This document shows positions 26,201 through 35,166 of a stretch of DNA of 64,000 nucleotides, in pieces. A program made the position numbers and the translations under genes. Positions within the stretch are counted from its first letter, which is position 1, and each line of letters starts with the position of its first letter. The DNA is from Pontibacter liquoris (GTDB lineage: Bacteria; Bacteroidota; Bacteroidia; Cytophagales; Hymenobacteraceae), in assembly GCF_022758235.1 (NCBI RefSeq), contig NZ_JALEBG010000001.1, positions 496,001 through 560,000 on the forward strand, given 5' to 3'. The notes beneath the pieces are model-generated. The model saw only the letters and a list, made by a program, of their open reading frames with translations, had not been told where the DNA came from and searched no databases.

Positions 26201-27443
26201 AAAGGTGTTGTTCAATCTGCTCTCGAATGCCTTTAAGTTTACGCCTGACGGGGGCCGCATTGATGTGACGCTTGCTTGCCACGACACGGCCTCCTTGTCG
26301 GAAGGCCTGAAGATGCTGGAAATAAAAGTGAAGGACACCGGCATTGGCATTGCCCGCGAAAACCACCAGAAAGTATTTGAACAATTTTACCGCGAAGTGT
26401 TGCCACCACACCTTGTCAACCAAGGCAGTGGCATCGGCCTGGCCATAACGCATGAATTTGTAAAAGTACAGGGCGGCACGATCACCCTGGAGAGTGCCCC
26501 GGGCCTGGGTAGCACGTTTACTGTCACCATACCTGTAAAAGAGATTAGCCCGGTGGTGATGGTAGCCGAATACAGCGGGGAGACTATGACGGAGGAAAAT
26601 GCTGTTGCAGTAGAGGAAACGGCGGGCGAGGGAGAAAGCAGCAAACCGCACCCTGCAGGGTTTGCTCAAGACCTGCCGGTGGTGTTGGTGGTAGAGGATA
26701 ACGAAGACTTCCGGTATTACCTGAAAGATAACCTGAAAGGACATTTTAATATACTCGAAGCCCACGACGGCAAGGAGGGCTGGCAGAAAGCGCTGGCCTA
26801 CCTGCCCGACCTGGTGGTGAGCGACCTGATGATGCCGGAAATGAACGGCATGGAGCTCTGTAAAAAGCTAAAAGGTGATTCCCGCACCCTTCATATCCCG
26901 TTTGTGCTGCTCACGGCGCATACGTCGGAAGAAAAAAAGCTCAAAGGCCTCAACATCGGCGCCAACGATTACATCACCAAGCCTTTTAATTTCGACCTGC
27001 TGCTCTCCCGCATCCGCAACCTGATCACGCAGCGCGAACTGCTGCAGAAGGTGTTCGAGAAAAAGATCAGCGTACAGACGAGCCAGCAAAACATCGTGTC
27101 GTTGGATGATAAGCTGATCCAGAAAGCGATCCGCTATGTGGAGGAGAACCTAGCCGATCCGGACCTGTCGGTTGAAGTGCTGAGCCGCGAACTGGGCGTA
27201 AGCCGCGTGCATCTCTACAAAAAGATGGTGGCCATCACCGGGCAGTCGCCGGTGGAGTTTATCCGCAAGATCAGACTGCAGCATGCAGCGCAGTTCCTGG
27301 AAAAGAGCCAGCTCACCGTAGCCGAAGTGGCCTACAAGGTCGGCTTTAACAACCGGAAATACTTTACCAAATATTTTAAGGAAGCCTACAAAATCCTGCC
27401 CTCGCATTACGCTGAAGCCCGGCAAAAAGCAGAACAGGACTAA
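23259..27443 (+). CDS. Hybrid two-component system regulator (HTCS): sensor propeller, histidine kinase, receiver and AraC domain
   Basis: 1394 aa. A signal peptide (to about 23) precedes 14 or so regulator-propeller repeats forming two periplasmic propellers (recurring LWIGTxxGLNRYD, IWVGT, LWLST patterns), a Y_Y_Y domain ending near 830, and one TM helix (ALVLYVILAAVLLVLA). The kinase core has the phospho-acceptor His874 in MSHEFRTP, the N box FNLLSNAFKFTP, and G boxes DTGIGI and GSGIGLAI. The receiver has D1189 in VVSDLMMPEMNG with Thr and Lys (LLTAH, ITKPF). The AraC-type HTH covers about 1285-1390 (VSRVHLYKKM, FNNRKYFTKYF). HTCS proteins sense oligosaccharides and activate the adjacent PUL. 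A terminator follows directly. Confidence 0.96.
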   Translation: MRPERWILFVLLFLGARLQAFAALPEQYRFSLIDINSGLSNNQVKCFLKDTNGFLWIGTAAGLNRYDGYKLKVFTYHSNDTTSLGSNDILKLSEGPDGRIWVQTPQGTNVYDPATETFLRSPNQLLLQYGIPAGPVRDILKDKEGYFWFAVAGQGLTRYDARRHTSRRLKHTFPAKSSLSTDYVSAMGQTTAGDLWVVHSNGILERLDLKTQQVVERSDAIYRKYSQEMRSYALTLDSDNDLWLYAREKESGVYFYNQAAKSLEHFHKNAARLPLNNNQVRGIAEAAKGRIWIGTDHGGINVIDKKNMTVQYIRRNEEVANSLAHNSINALYKDPEGIIWVGTFKKGVNYYHQNNIRFPLISHQASVKESLPFDDVNVFVEDDKANLWIGTNGDGLLYLDRATGAYTRYRHDATNPNSLPNDVIVSLLLDKDKTLWVGTYLGGLVKYDGRTFKQYKNDPSDPASLSDNSVWELYQDGRGTVWAGTLHGGLEQYDPKTDSFRHSASSGGEYPVHCDYVSSITEDSHGNLWVGGGNGVDVFNKQTGKSTYFYHDPRNPKSLVSNNITYIRRDQRNNIWVGTAEGLDLYNAQDGSFRHFTTADGLPSNTIVAILEDDNRNLWLSTPNGLSNLVVRHQGGSDQYSFRNYDELDGLQGKAFNENAALKTSKGELLFGGPNGFNLFRPEQIQKNTLVPRIVFTDFQLFNKSIPINRPVQGRVILPKALSDTRSITLKHDENVFSIEFAALNFFHPEKNKYRYQLEGFDKEWHTVDNSNRRVTYTNLDPGVYTFKVMAANNDGVWNKAAANMTIAVLAPFWQTKEALVLYVILAAVLLVLARKLELHRAETKFLLEQERREARQLHDLDRMKIKFFTNMSHEFRTPITLILAPIEKLLKTTTDPGQQQQFQMINKNARRLLHMVNQLLDFRKIAVEELGLNASEGDVVAFVSETVQSFSDLSDKKNIPLTFTSGLKELQTSFDADKLEKVLFNLLSNAFKFTPDGGRIDVTLACHDTASLSEGLKMLEIKVKDTGIGIARENHQKVFEQFYREVLPPHLVNQGSGIGLAITHEFVKVQGGTITLESAPGLGSTFTVTIPVKEISPVVMVAEYSGETMTEENAVAVEETAGEGESSKPHPAGFAQDLPVVLVVEDNEDFRYYLKDNLKGHFNILEAHDGKEGWQKALAYLPDLVVSDLMMPEMNGMELCKKLKGDSRTLHIPFVLLTAHTSEEKKLKGLNIGANDYITKPFNFDLLLSRIRNLITQRELLQKVFEKKISVQTSQQNIVSLDDKLIQKAIRYVEENLADPDLSVEVLSRELGVSRVHLYKKMVAITGQSPVEFIRKIRLQHAAQFLEKSQLTVAEVAYKVGFNNRKYFTKYFKEAYKILPSHYAEARQKAEQD

Positions 27444-27466
27444 CAGTTGATTGCTAGAATTTCTTA

Positions 27467-27493
27467 AAGCTGAACGGCCCGTCCGTTCAGCTT
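27467..27493 (+). terminator. Hairpin terminator after the hybrid regulator
   Basis: AAGCTGAACGG (27467-27477) pairs with CCGTTCAGCTT (27483-27493) and is followed by TTGCTTTTATTG. Confidence 0.85.
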
Positions 27494-27667
27494 TTGCTTT
27501 TATTGCACAAGTATAAGGACAGGTATAAACCATCCGCTTTCCGAGCCGCTGTTTTTGCCGGGTGTTCCTGTGCAGGCGTGTATACTTTGTTTTTTTAATT
27601 TCCAAACCTCCCTGAAAAGGCAAATGCTACCTGCTTCCGGAAAAGGACGTACAGGATGTTAACAAAT

Positions 27668-27695
27668 GGTTCTTAAATCGGAAACATTTGATACC
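27668..27695 (+). promoter_or_regulatory. Candidate HTCS operator, site 1 (GH31 gene)
   Basis: An imperfect palindrome: left arm GGTTCTTAAAT, spacer CGGAAAC, right arm ATTTGATACC. It lies 84 bases before the GH31 start codon. Near-identical sites occur before SusC and GH9. Linkage to the regulator is inferred from position only. Confidence 0.5.
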
Positions 27696-27778
27696 CCTTT
27701 CTTTAAGTCCTTGTTTGTAAATTGGTTCCGGATATTTTGCTCCTCAACCGGAGCGAAGGCAACTCTTTCAATGCACGT

Positions 27779-30634
27779 ATGAAATCAAAAAGTACCCTCG
27801 GTCTGCTGCTGCTCCTGGCGTTTTCCGCTTTTGGCGGTCCTATCAAAGGCTTTAAAAAAGTAGCCGATGGTGTAGTGGTGGAACTGGAAAAAGCCGATGC
27901 CGCCTCGCCCCAGTTTGTAAAGCTGCAGGTGGTCTCCGATCGTATCGTGCACGTGACAGCCTCGCCCGCACAGCTGCCCACTGAAAGCAAAAGCCTGATG
28001 GTGGTGCACACCGGCAAAGCCACCACAGACTGGCAGCTGACCGAAGACAAACAAGGCCTGCTGCTTACCACAAAGCAACTGCAGGCAAGAGTAGCGGCCG
28101 CCACTGGCGAGGTAACATTTCTCGATGCCCAGGGCAAGGTGCTGCTGCAGGAAGCCACCCAAACCGACAAAGCCTTTACGCCGGTAACGCTTGATAAAGA
28201 TCAAAGCTATCGCTTGGAGCGCTCCTTTAAAGCGGCCGACGGGGAAGCGTACTACGGTTTGGGCCAGCACCAGGCCGGCCTGATGAACTACCGCGGCTGG
28301 CAGGTGGACCTGACGCAGTATAACTCGGTAGCGGTGGTGCCTTTTATGGTTTCCAGCCGGAACTATGGCATTCTCTGGGATAATAATTCGATCACCAAAT
28401 TCGGGGATGTGCGCCCCTATCAGCCGCTCTCCACGTTCAAGCTTTACACCAAAGACAACAAACCCGGTGGCCTGACGGCAACGTACACTTCCGATCCCAA
28501 ATCCGGGAAGGCGCCCATTGTGCGCCTGGAGAACGATATCAACTATGAGTTTTTAGAAGATCAGAACAAATTTCCGGAAGGCTACAAGCTGGAAGGCGGC
28601 CACGTGACCTGGGAAGGGTTTATAGAGCCGGACGCAAGCGGGGAGTTTCATTTTTCGATGCCGGCCTCCGGTTACCTCAAAGTATGGATCGATAGTGAGC
28701 TGCTGCTCGACCGCTGGCGCGAAGCCTGGAACCCGGGGCTATCAGTGTTTACGCAGGAGCTGACCAAAGGCCGCCGGCACCCTTTCCGGATCGAATGGAA
28801 CCCCGATGGCGGCCAGTCCTACATTGCCCTGCGCTACCTGACGCCGCAAACCCCGGAAGAGAGAAGCAGGGTGGCCTTTGCCTCCGAAGCAGGCGATGCC
28901 ATTGATTATTACTTTGTGCAGGGCCGCAACCTGGACGATGTGATCAGCGGCTACCGCACCCTGACAGGCGCTGCGCAGGTGATGCCCAAATGGGTGATGG
29001 GTTTCTGGCAGAGCCGCGAGCGCTACAAAACGCAGCAGGAGCTGCTGGATGTGGTGCAGGAATACCGCCGGCGCCACATCCCGCTCGACAACATTGTGCT
29101 GGACTGGTCTTACTGGAAAGAGGACCAGTGGGGCAGCCACGAATTTGATGCAAGCCGCTTCCCTGACCCGGACGGCATGATCCGGCAGCTGCACGACAAG
29201 TATAATACCCATTTCATGATCTCGGTGTGGCCCAAGTTTTACCCGCAGACTGCGAACTACAAAGCCATGGACCAGCAGGGCTTCCTCTACAAGACAAGCA
29301 TCAACGAAGGGATAAAAGACTGGATCGGCAAGGGCTATGTTTCCACGTTTTATGATGCCTTTAACCCCGACGCCCGCAAGCTATTCTGGCATCAGATCAG
29401 CGAAAAACTGTACAGCAAAGGGGTGGATGCCTGGTGGCTGGATGCGTCCGAACCCGATATTTTGTCTAACTCCTCCATTGCACACCGCAAAGCCCTCATG
29501 AACCTAACCTACCTGGGGCCGGCAGAGGAGTACTTTAACGCTTATGTGCTGATGCAGAACAAGGCCATTTACGAAGGGCAGCGGGCCCAGAACCCCAACG
29601 AGCGGGTGTTTATACTTACCCGCTCGGCTTTTGGCGGCTTGCAGCGCTACGGCGCCGCTACCTGGAGCGGCGATATTGCGGCGACCTTCGAAGAAATGGG
29701 GCGCCAAATCCCAGCTGGGCTCAACTTCTCACTTTCCGGCCTGCCTTACTGGACGACCGATATCGGCGGCTTCTTTGTGGAAAACAAGTATGACCGGCCC
29801 GATCCGAAAGGCGAGGCGCTGGAAGAATGGCGGGAGCTGGAAACGCGCTGGTACCAGTATGGCGCCTTTATGCCGCTGTTCCGCTCGCATGGCCAGTACC
29901 CGTACCGCGAGGTGTTCAATATTGCTCCGGAAGATCATAAAGCCTACCAGTCGATTGTATACTATAACAAGCTGCGTTACCGGCTGATGCCTTACATTTA
30001 CTCTCTGGCAGGGCAGGTATACCACCACGACTATACCATCATGCGGCCGCTGATCATGGATTTTGGCACCGATAAGAACGTGCTGAACATCGGTGATCAG
30101 TATATGTTCGGGCCTAGCCTGCTGGTAAACCCGGTGCATACGGCCAAAGCTGTTTCGCGGCCCGTTTACCTGCCAGCCGGTACCAACTGGTATAACCTCT
30201 ACGACGGCGCTTATGTGCAAGGCGGCCAGCAGATCCAGGCCGCAGCGCCTTACGAGCGCATGCCGCTCTTTGTAAAAGCAGGGGCCATCCTTCCGTTCGG
30301 GCCCGAAATAGAATATACCGGCCAGAAGGCAGCCGATACGATCACACTGTATGTATACGGCGGCCAGGACGGCCAATTTGAACTCTACGAAGACGAGAAT
30401 ACCAACTATAACTATGAGAAAGGCAAGTTTGCTAAAATCCCGATCACCTATACCGAGGCTACCAAAACACTGACCATTGGCAAACAGCAGGGGGACTTTG
30501 CCGGTATGCTCCAAAACAGGACCTTTCATGTGGTGTATGTGAGCCAGAACAAGCCGCAGCCGCTCGCCTTCGATGCCAAGCCAGACCAGGTGATCAAGTA
30601 TAGCGGGAAAGCGAAAGCTGTAAAACTGAAGTAA
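27779..30634 (+). CDS. GH31 alpha-glycosidase with PA14 insert, probable alpha-xylosidase
   Basis: 951 aa from ATG 27779; upstream codons of the open frame do not fit a signal peptide. An N-terminal beta-sandwich (GQHQAGLMNYRGW) is interrupted by a PA14-like domain near residues 230-345 (LEGGHVTWEGFIEPDASGEF, LKVWIDSELLLDRW). The TIM barrel has nucleophile D555 in WWLDASEPD and acid/base D632 in SGDIAATF, followed by C-terminal beta domains. A PA14 insertion in GH31 is typical of bacterial alpha-xylosidases that attack the non-reducing end of xyloglucan oligosaccharides, though alpha-glucosidase activity cannot be excluded. It is preceded by operator site 1. Confidence 0.93.
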   Translation: MKSKSTLGLLLLLAFSAFGGPIKGFKKVADGVVVELEKADAASPQFVKLQVVSDRIVHVTASPAQLPTESKSLMVVHTGKATTDWQLTEDKQGLLLTTKQLQARVAAATGEVTFLDAQGKVLLQEATQTDKAFTPVTLDKDQSYRLERSFKAADGEAYYGLGQHQAGLMNYRGWQVDLTQYNSVAVVPFMVSSRNYGILWDNNSITKFGDVRPYQPLSTFKLYTKDNKPGGLTATYTSDPKSGKAPIVRLENDINYEFLEDQNKFPEGYKLEGGHVTWEGFIEPDASGEFHFSMPASGYLKVWIDSELLLDRWREAWNPGLSVFTQELTKGRRHPFRIEWNPDGGQSYIALRYLTPQTPEERSRVAFASEAGDAIDYYFVQGRNLDDVISGYRTLTGAAQVMPKWVMGFWQSRERYKTQQELLDVVQEYRRRHIPLDNIVLDWSYWKEDQWGSHEFDASRFPDPDGMIRQLHDKYNTHFMISVWPKFYPQTANYKAMDQQGFLYKTSINEGIKDWIGKGYVSTFYDAFNPDARKLFWHQISEKLYSKGVDAWWLDASEPDILSNSSIAHRKALMNLTYLGPAEEYFNAYVLMQNKAIYEGQRAQNPNERVFILTRSAFGGLQRYGAATWSGDIAATFEEMGRQIPAGLNFSLSGLPYWTTDIGGFFVENKYDRPDPKGEALEEWRELETRWYQYGAFMPLFRSHGQYPYREVFNIAPEDHKAYQSIVYYNKLRYRLMPYIYSLAGQVYHHDYTIMRPLIMDFGTDKNVLNIGDQYMFGPSLLVNPVHTAKAVSRPVYLPAGTNWYNLYDGAYVQGGQQIQAAAPYERMPLFVKAGAILPFGPEIEYTGQKAADTITLYVYGGQDGQFELYEDENTNYNYEKGKFAKIPITYTEATKTLTIGKQQGDFAGMLQNRTFHVVYVSQNKPQPLAFDAKPDQVIKYSGKAKAVKLK

Positions 30635-30805
30635 GCCAGGTACTACGTGCCGGAGGAGTAAAGTAAAAATAAGGTGAGTTTTTTTCCGGATGGCGGGCGG
30701 TGTGCTGCTTCCCGCCATCCCTTTCCTTGCCTGACACCGACAGTATGCTTGGCTATACTTGCAGAAGCGAAGGAGCAGGTTGCCGGAACGTCCTTATACC
30801 AGAAA

Positions 30806-33268
30806 ATGATGCGTACAAAGCAGTATATCTATACTTTACTCCTGGCCACCTTGGTAAGCCTGTGTGGCTGCAAAACAACGCCTATGCAAGAATCCGTGCC
30901 AGCAGAAACCCGGGAAAGAACAGGCTTTGATAAAGGCTGGTTGTTTCATTTGGGCGATGTGGATAACGCCGAGCAGCCCGCGTTTGAGGCGGCCGGCTGG
31001 CGTGCGCTGAACCTGCCCCACGACTGGAGCGTGGAAGGCTCCTTCAGCCAGCACAACCCGGCCGGAACGGGCGGCGGCGCGCTGCCCGGCGGCATTGGGT
31101 GGTACCGCAAATCGTTTCAGGTAGAGGAGGCCGACAAAGGCAAGCTCTTTTTCATTGATTTTGATGGCGTATACACCAACAGCGAGGTCTGGGTGAACGG
31201 CCACTACCTGGGCAAGCGCCCTTACGGCTACAGTTCCTTCCGCTACGAGCTCACGCCATATTTAATGTATGGCGGCCAGGCCAATACCATTGCCGTGAAG
31301 GTGGATAATGCCCAGCAGCCCAACTCCCGCTGGTATTCCGGCTCGGGCATTTACCGCAATGTATGGCTGGTGAAAACTAACCCCGTTTACGTCGACCACT
31401 GGGGCACGTTTGTCACTACGCCGCAGGTAAGCGGGCAGTCCGCTCGCATCGCCATCAACACTACTATCCGCAATCAAAGCAATCAGAAAAGCAGCTATAC
31501 GTTGCAGACACTGGTGTATGATGCCGCCGGAAACGAAGTAGCCACCGCAACAACCGAAAACCTGCCACTGGCCGACAGCACCACCCGCGTAGACCAGCAA
31601 CTTACAGTGACGAACCCGACGCTATGGTCGGTGGAGCAGCCATACTTGTACAAAGTGGTGTCGCTGGTAAAGCAGCAGGGCAAGGTGATCGACAGGTATG
31701 AAACACCGTTGGGCATTCGCTATTTTGAGTTTGATGCGGCAAAAGGCTTCTCGCTGAACGGCAAGCCGATGAAGATTCTGGGCGTGTGCAACCACCACGA
31801 CCTGGGTGCCCTGGGAGCTGCCGTAAACACACGGGCCTTGGAGCGGCATCTCGAAATTTTACGCGGCATGGGCGTGAACGGCATCCGCACCTCGCATAAC
31901 CCGCCCGCGCCCGAGCTGCTCGACCTTTGCGACAGGATGGGCTTTATTGTGATGGACGAGGCCTTCGACATGTGGAAGAAGGAAAAGAACAAGTATGATT
32001 ACAGCCACTCCTGGGACGAATGGCACAAACGGGACCTGCAGGATATGGTGCTGCGCGACCGAAACCACCCGAGTGTATTTATCTGGAGCATCGGCAACGA
32101 GATTCCGGAGCAGTGGGACAGCATCGCCGGGCCGCAGATCACCAAAGAACTGGCCGCTCTCGTAAAAGAACTGGACCAGACACGCCCCATCACCTCGGCG
32201 CTGAATGATCCACAGCCCAAAAACAACATCTATACTTCCGGCGCTTTAGACCTGGTGGGTTTCAACTACCATCACGAGCTCTACAAGGATTTCCCAAAGA
32301 ACTTTCCGGGGCAGAAGTTTATCGCCACCGAAACCACCTCGGCGCTGGCCACGCGCGGCACCTACAGCATGCCATCCGACAGCATCCGCCGCTGGCCGAT
32401 GCGCTGGGACATCCCCTTCAGCGGTGGCAACCCGGATATGACCATTTCAGCCTACGACAATGTGAGCACGCCCTGGGGCTCCACGCACGAGGAGACCTGG
32501 AAAGTGATTAAAAAGTATGATTTCCTGTCGGGCATGTTCATCTGGACCGGCTTTGATTACCTGGGCGAACCCACGCCTTACGGTTGGCCGGCGCGCAGTT
32601 CTTATTTTGGCGTGGTAGACCTTGCCGGTTTCCCGAAAGACACTTACTACATGTATAAAAGCGAGTGGACAAACGAGCCGGTACTGCACGTATTTCCGCA
32701 TTGGAACTGGCAGCCAAGCAAAACCGTGGATGTATGGGCCTACTATAACAATGCCGACGAGGTGGAGCTGTTCCTGAATGGCAAGTCCATGGGTATCCGG
32801 CAGAAAAAGGGCGATGACCTGCACGTGATGTGGCGCCTCAAATTTGCTCCCGGAACGTTGCGGGCCGTATCGCGGAAAGATGGAAAAGAGGTGCTGACGC
32901 AGGAGGTCAGAACGGCGGGTGCGCCAGCCAGGATTATACTCGAGGCAGACCGCAGCAGCATCAAAGCCGATGGCAAAGACCTCTCGTTTGTGACGGTTCG
33001 CATCGTGGACAAGGATGGCGTGGAAGTACCTGATGCCAACAACCTGGTGCACTTTACCCTGGAGGGCCCAGCAAGTATAGCCGGAGTGGACAATGGCCTG
33101 GAAACAAGTATGGAGCCGTTTAAAGCTAACCAACGCAAGGCGTTCCATGGCAAATGCCTGGCCATCGTGCAGGCGCAGGAAGCGGCAGGGGAGGTAAAGC
33201 TGACCGCCACCTCCGAAGGCCTGGAATCCGCAACCATCCTTATCAGCCTAAACCATGAAGCAAAATAA
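30806..33268 (+). CDS. GH2 beta-galactosidase-like lipoprotein
   Basis: 820 aa. The start is chosen at ATG 30806, where a lipoprotein signal begins (MMRTKQYIYTLLLATLVSLC, Cys near 20-22). Domains: sugar-binding jelly roll (FDKGWLFHLGDV, LPHDWSVEGSF), immunoglobulin-like, TIM barrel with acid/base E432 in IWSIGNEIPE and nucleophile E509 in FIATETTSA, DUF4982-like (DVWAYYNNADEVELFLNG) and a final Ig-like domain (ADRSSIKADGKDLSFVTV). The family contains beta-galactosidases, including those that trim galactosyl side chains of xyloglucan. It follows GH31 by about 170 bases and is probably cotranscribed with it. Confidence 0.92.
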   Translation: MMRTKQYIYTLLLATLVSLCGCKTTPMQESVPAETRERTGFDKGWLFHLGDVDNAEQPAFEAAGWRALNLPHDWSVEGSFSQHNPAGTGGGALPGGIGWYRKSFQVEEADKGKLFFIDFDGVYTNSEVWVNGHYLGKRPYGYSSFRYELTPYLMYGGQANTIAVKVDNAQQPNSRWYSGSGIYRNVWLVKTNPVYVDHWGTFVTTPQVSGQSARIAINTTIRNQSNQKSSYTLQTLVYDAAGNEVATATTENLPLADSTTRVDQQLTVTNPTLWSVEQPYLYKVVSLVKQQGKVIDRYETPLGIRYFEFDAAKGFSLNGKPMKILGVCNHHDLGALGAAVNTRALERHLEILRGMGVNGIRTSHNPPAPELLDLCDRMGFIVMDEAFDMWKKEKNKYDYSHSWDEWHKRDLQDMVLRDRNHPSVFIWSIGNEIPEQWDSIAGPQITKELAALVKELDQTRPITSALNDPQPKNNIYTSGALDLVGFNYHHELYKDFPKNFPGQKFIATETTSALATRGTYSMPSDSIRRWPMRWDIPFSGGNPDMTISAYDNVSTPWGSTHEETWKVIKKYDFLSGMFIWTGFDYLGEPTPYGWPARSSYFGVVDLAGFPKDTYYMYKSEWTNEPVLHVFPHWNWQPSKTVDVWAYYNNADEVELFLNGKSMGIRQKKGDDLHVMWRLKFAPGTLRAVSRKDGKEVLTQEVRTAGAPARIILEADRSSIKADGKDLSFVTVRIVDKDGVEVPDANNLVHFTLEGPASIAGVDNGLETSMEPFKANQRKAFHGKCLAIVQAQEAAGEVKLTATSEGLESATILISLNHEAK

Positions 33269-33311
33269 TACCTGTTCGATATATTTGAATTCCTGATAAT
33301 TCCCTGAAAGT

Positions 33312-35156
33312 ATGAACTATAAAAATGAGTTATCTGCCTTAAACCGCCTGTTTGCAGCCTGTGTGGTGCTCGGCGCATTGGTCCTGGCGGGGCCCGCCCG
33401 GAGCCAGACCACCTTGCTGGAACTCCGGGACCTTTCCGCTTTCCGGAGCCCGGGCAAAAGCTGGCAGCTGGCCGGCGATGTGGCGGCCGACCTTGCCAAA
33501 GAAAACAAGCTGACCATAAGCAAAGGCACGGGCGTGCTGGTGAACCTGCCGGGCCGCAAAGCCGCCGGCAAAGACCTGCTGACCAACCTGGAACACGGTG
33601 ATGTGGATATCGAGCTGGACTACATGATGGCCAAAGGATCTAACTCAGGCATTTACCTGCAGGGGCTTTATGAGGTGCAACTGGCCGATAGCTGGGGCGA
33701 AACAAAAGCTTCTTCAGCCAGCAACGGCGGCATTTACGAACGCTGGGACGAAAGCCGCCCGCAGGGGCAGCAGGGTTTCCAGGGCTATGCGCCGCGCCAG
33801 AACGTAAGTCGCGCCCCGGGCCTGTGGCAGCACCTGAAGATCTCGTTCCAGGCGCCCCGCTTTGATGCGAGTGGCCGGAAAACAGAAAATGCCAAGCTAC
33901 TGCGCGTCGAGCTCAACGGCATTCCGGTGCAGGAGAATGTGGTGCTTTTCGGGCCTACCCGTGGGGCCAGCAGCAACCAGGAAGTAGCCAAGGGGCCCCT
34001 GCGCATCCAGGGCGATCATGGTGCAGTGGCTTTCCGCAACATCAAACTCACCACCTATAGTATGGAGCGCCTTCCGCTCACCAACCTGACCTATACCCTT
34101 TACCCCGGCCGCTTCGACAAAGAGCCCGCGTATGCTACTTTGCCGCCTGAGGCAAAAGGACCTTTATCAGTGATGACCTCCGGGATGCCGGCCAAAACCA
34201 AAGAATATCTGATCCGCTACACGGGTACGCTGCACGTGAAAACGCCCGGCGCCTATACCTTTAACATCAACACGCCCGGTGGCTATGGGATGGTGAAAGT
34301 GAACAACCAGCAGGCCGTGCCAATGAAAGAATGGAACGGCAAAGGCACGGTAACCTTACCGGCCGGTGAAGTGCCCCTGGAGGTCGTATACTCCAAATCC
34401 ATGGATTGGGCGAAGCCCGCCCTGGCGCTCTACGTGTCGGGCCCCTCGCTCCGCGAATACCTGATCAGCGACAAGGAAGCAGCCATGGCCGATGTGGTGG
34501 ATCCCATTCTAGTGGATGCGCTGGAGAAACCCATCCTCCGCAGCTTTATGGACCTGCCTGATGGTCAGCGCGTAACGCATGCCGTGTCGGTGGGCAGCCC
34601 GGCGCAGGTGCATTATACTTATGATGCCGACCATGGTGCCCTTGTGCAGGTATGGCGCGGGCAGTTTTTGGATGCCACCCCGATGTGGCATGAGCGCGGC
34701 GACGGCTCTGCGCGGGCGCTGGGCGCGGTGCAGCACCTGGGCAAACCGGCGCTTTCTGTGGCAAAGCTCCCATCTGAGCAGGCTGCCTGGGTAACCGATA
34801 CCACCGGCAGCGCTTTCCGCCAGAAAGGCTATAGCCTGAATGCCAAAGATGAACCCACTTTCAAATACCGCATCTACGGCGCTGCAGTGCAGGATGCGAT
34901 CCATGTGCTGGAAAATGGCCAGGGCCTGCAGCGAAGCATCAGCATCCAAAACCCGGCAGCTGGCCTGTATGTGCGCCTGGCGCAGGGCAAGCAGATCGGG
35001 GAAATGGCTAAAGGCCTCTACCAGGTAGATGATAAAACCTACTATGTGCGCCTGGATGATGCCGCTGGTGCCAAACCGATTGTGCGTACGGTGGCCGACG
35101 GGCAGGAGCTGCTGGTGCCGGTGCGTGAAAAACTGACCTATTCCATTCTTTTCTAG
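33312..35156 (+). CDS. Secreted multidomain DUF1080 (3-keto-glycoside hydrolase-like) protein with PA14-like domain
   Basis: 614 aa. A signal peptide ends near PARSQ. A DUF1080/LamG-like jelly roll covers about 35-250 (MAKGSNSGIYLQGLYEVQL is the signature; the second half has LRIQGDHGAVAFRNIKL). A PA14-like segment follows (TGTLHVKTPGAYTFNINT, ALALYVSGP), then a C-terminal domain (HAVSVGSPAQVHYTYDADHG, VWRGQFLDATPMWHERGDG) that I know only from similar oxidoreductase-linked proteins. DUF1080 members have been shown to hydrolyse 3-keto-disaccharides. The downstream cytochrome-propeller protein follows by 10 bases, so the two act together. Confidence 0.8.
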   Translation: MNYKNELSALNRLFAACVVLGALVLAGPARSQTTLLELRDLSAFRSPGKSWQLAGDVAADLAKENKLTISKGTGVLVNLPGRKAAGKDLLTNLEHGDVDIELDYMMAKGSNSGIYLQGLYEVQLADSWGETKASSASNGGIYERWDESRPQGQQGFQGYAPRQNVSRAPGLWQHLKISFQAPRFDASGRKTENAKLLRVELNGIPVQENVVLFGPTRGASSNQEVAKGPLRIQGDHGAVAFRNIKLTTYSMERLPLTNLTYTLYPGRFDKEPAYATLPPEAKGPLSVMTSGMPAKTKEYLIRYTGTLHVKTPGAYTFNINTPGGYGMVKVNNQQAVPMKEWNGKGTVTLPAGEVPLEVVYSKSMDWAKPALALYVSGPSLREYLISDKEAAMADVVDPILVDALEKPILRSFMDLPDGQRVTHAVSVGSPAQVHYTYDADHGALVQVWRGQFLDATPMWHERGDGSARALGAVQHLGKPALSVAKLPSEQAAWVTDTTGSAFRQKGYSLNAKDEPTFKYRIYGAAVQDAIHVLENGQGLQRSISIQNPAAGLYVRLAQGKQIGEMAKGLYQVDDKTYYVRLDDAAGAKPIVRTVADGQELLVPVREKLTYSILF

Positions 35157-35166
35157 AACGTATAGT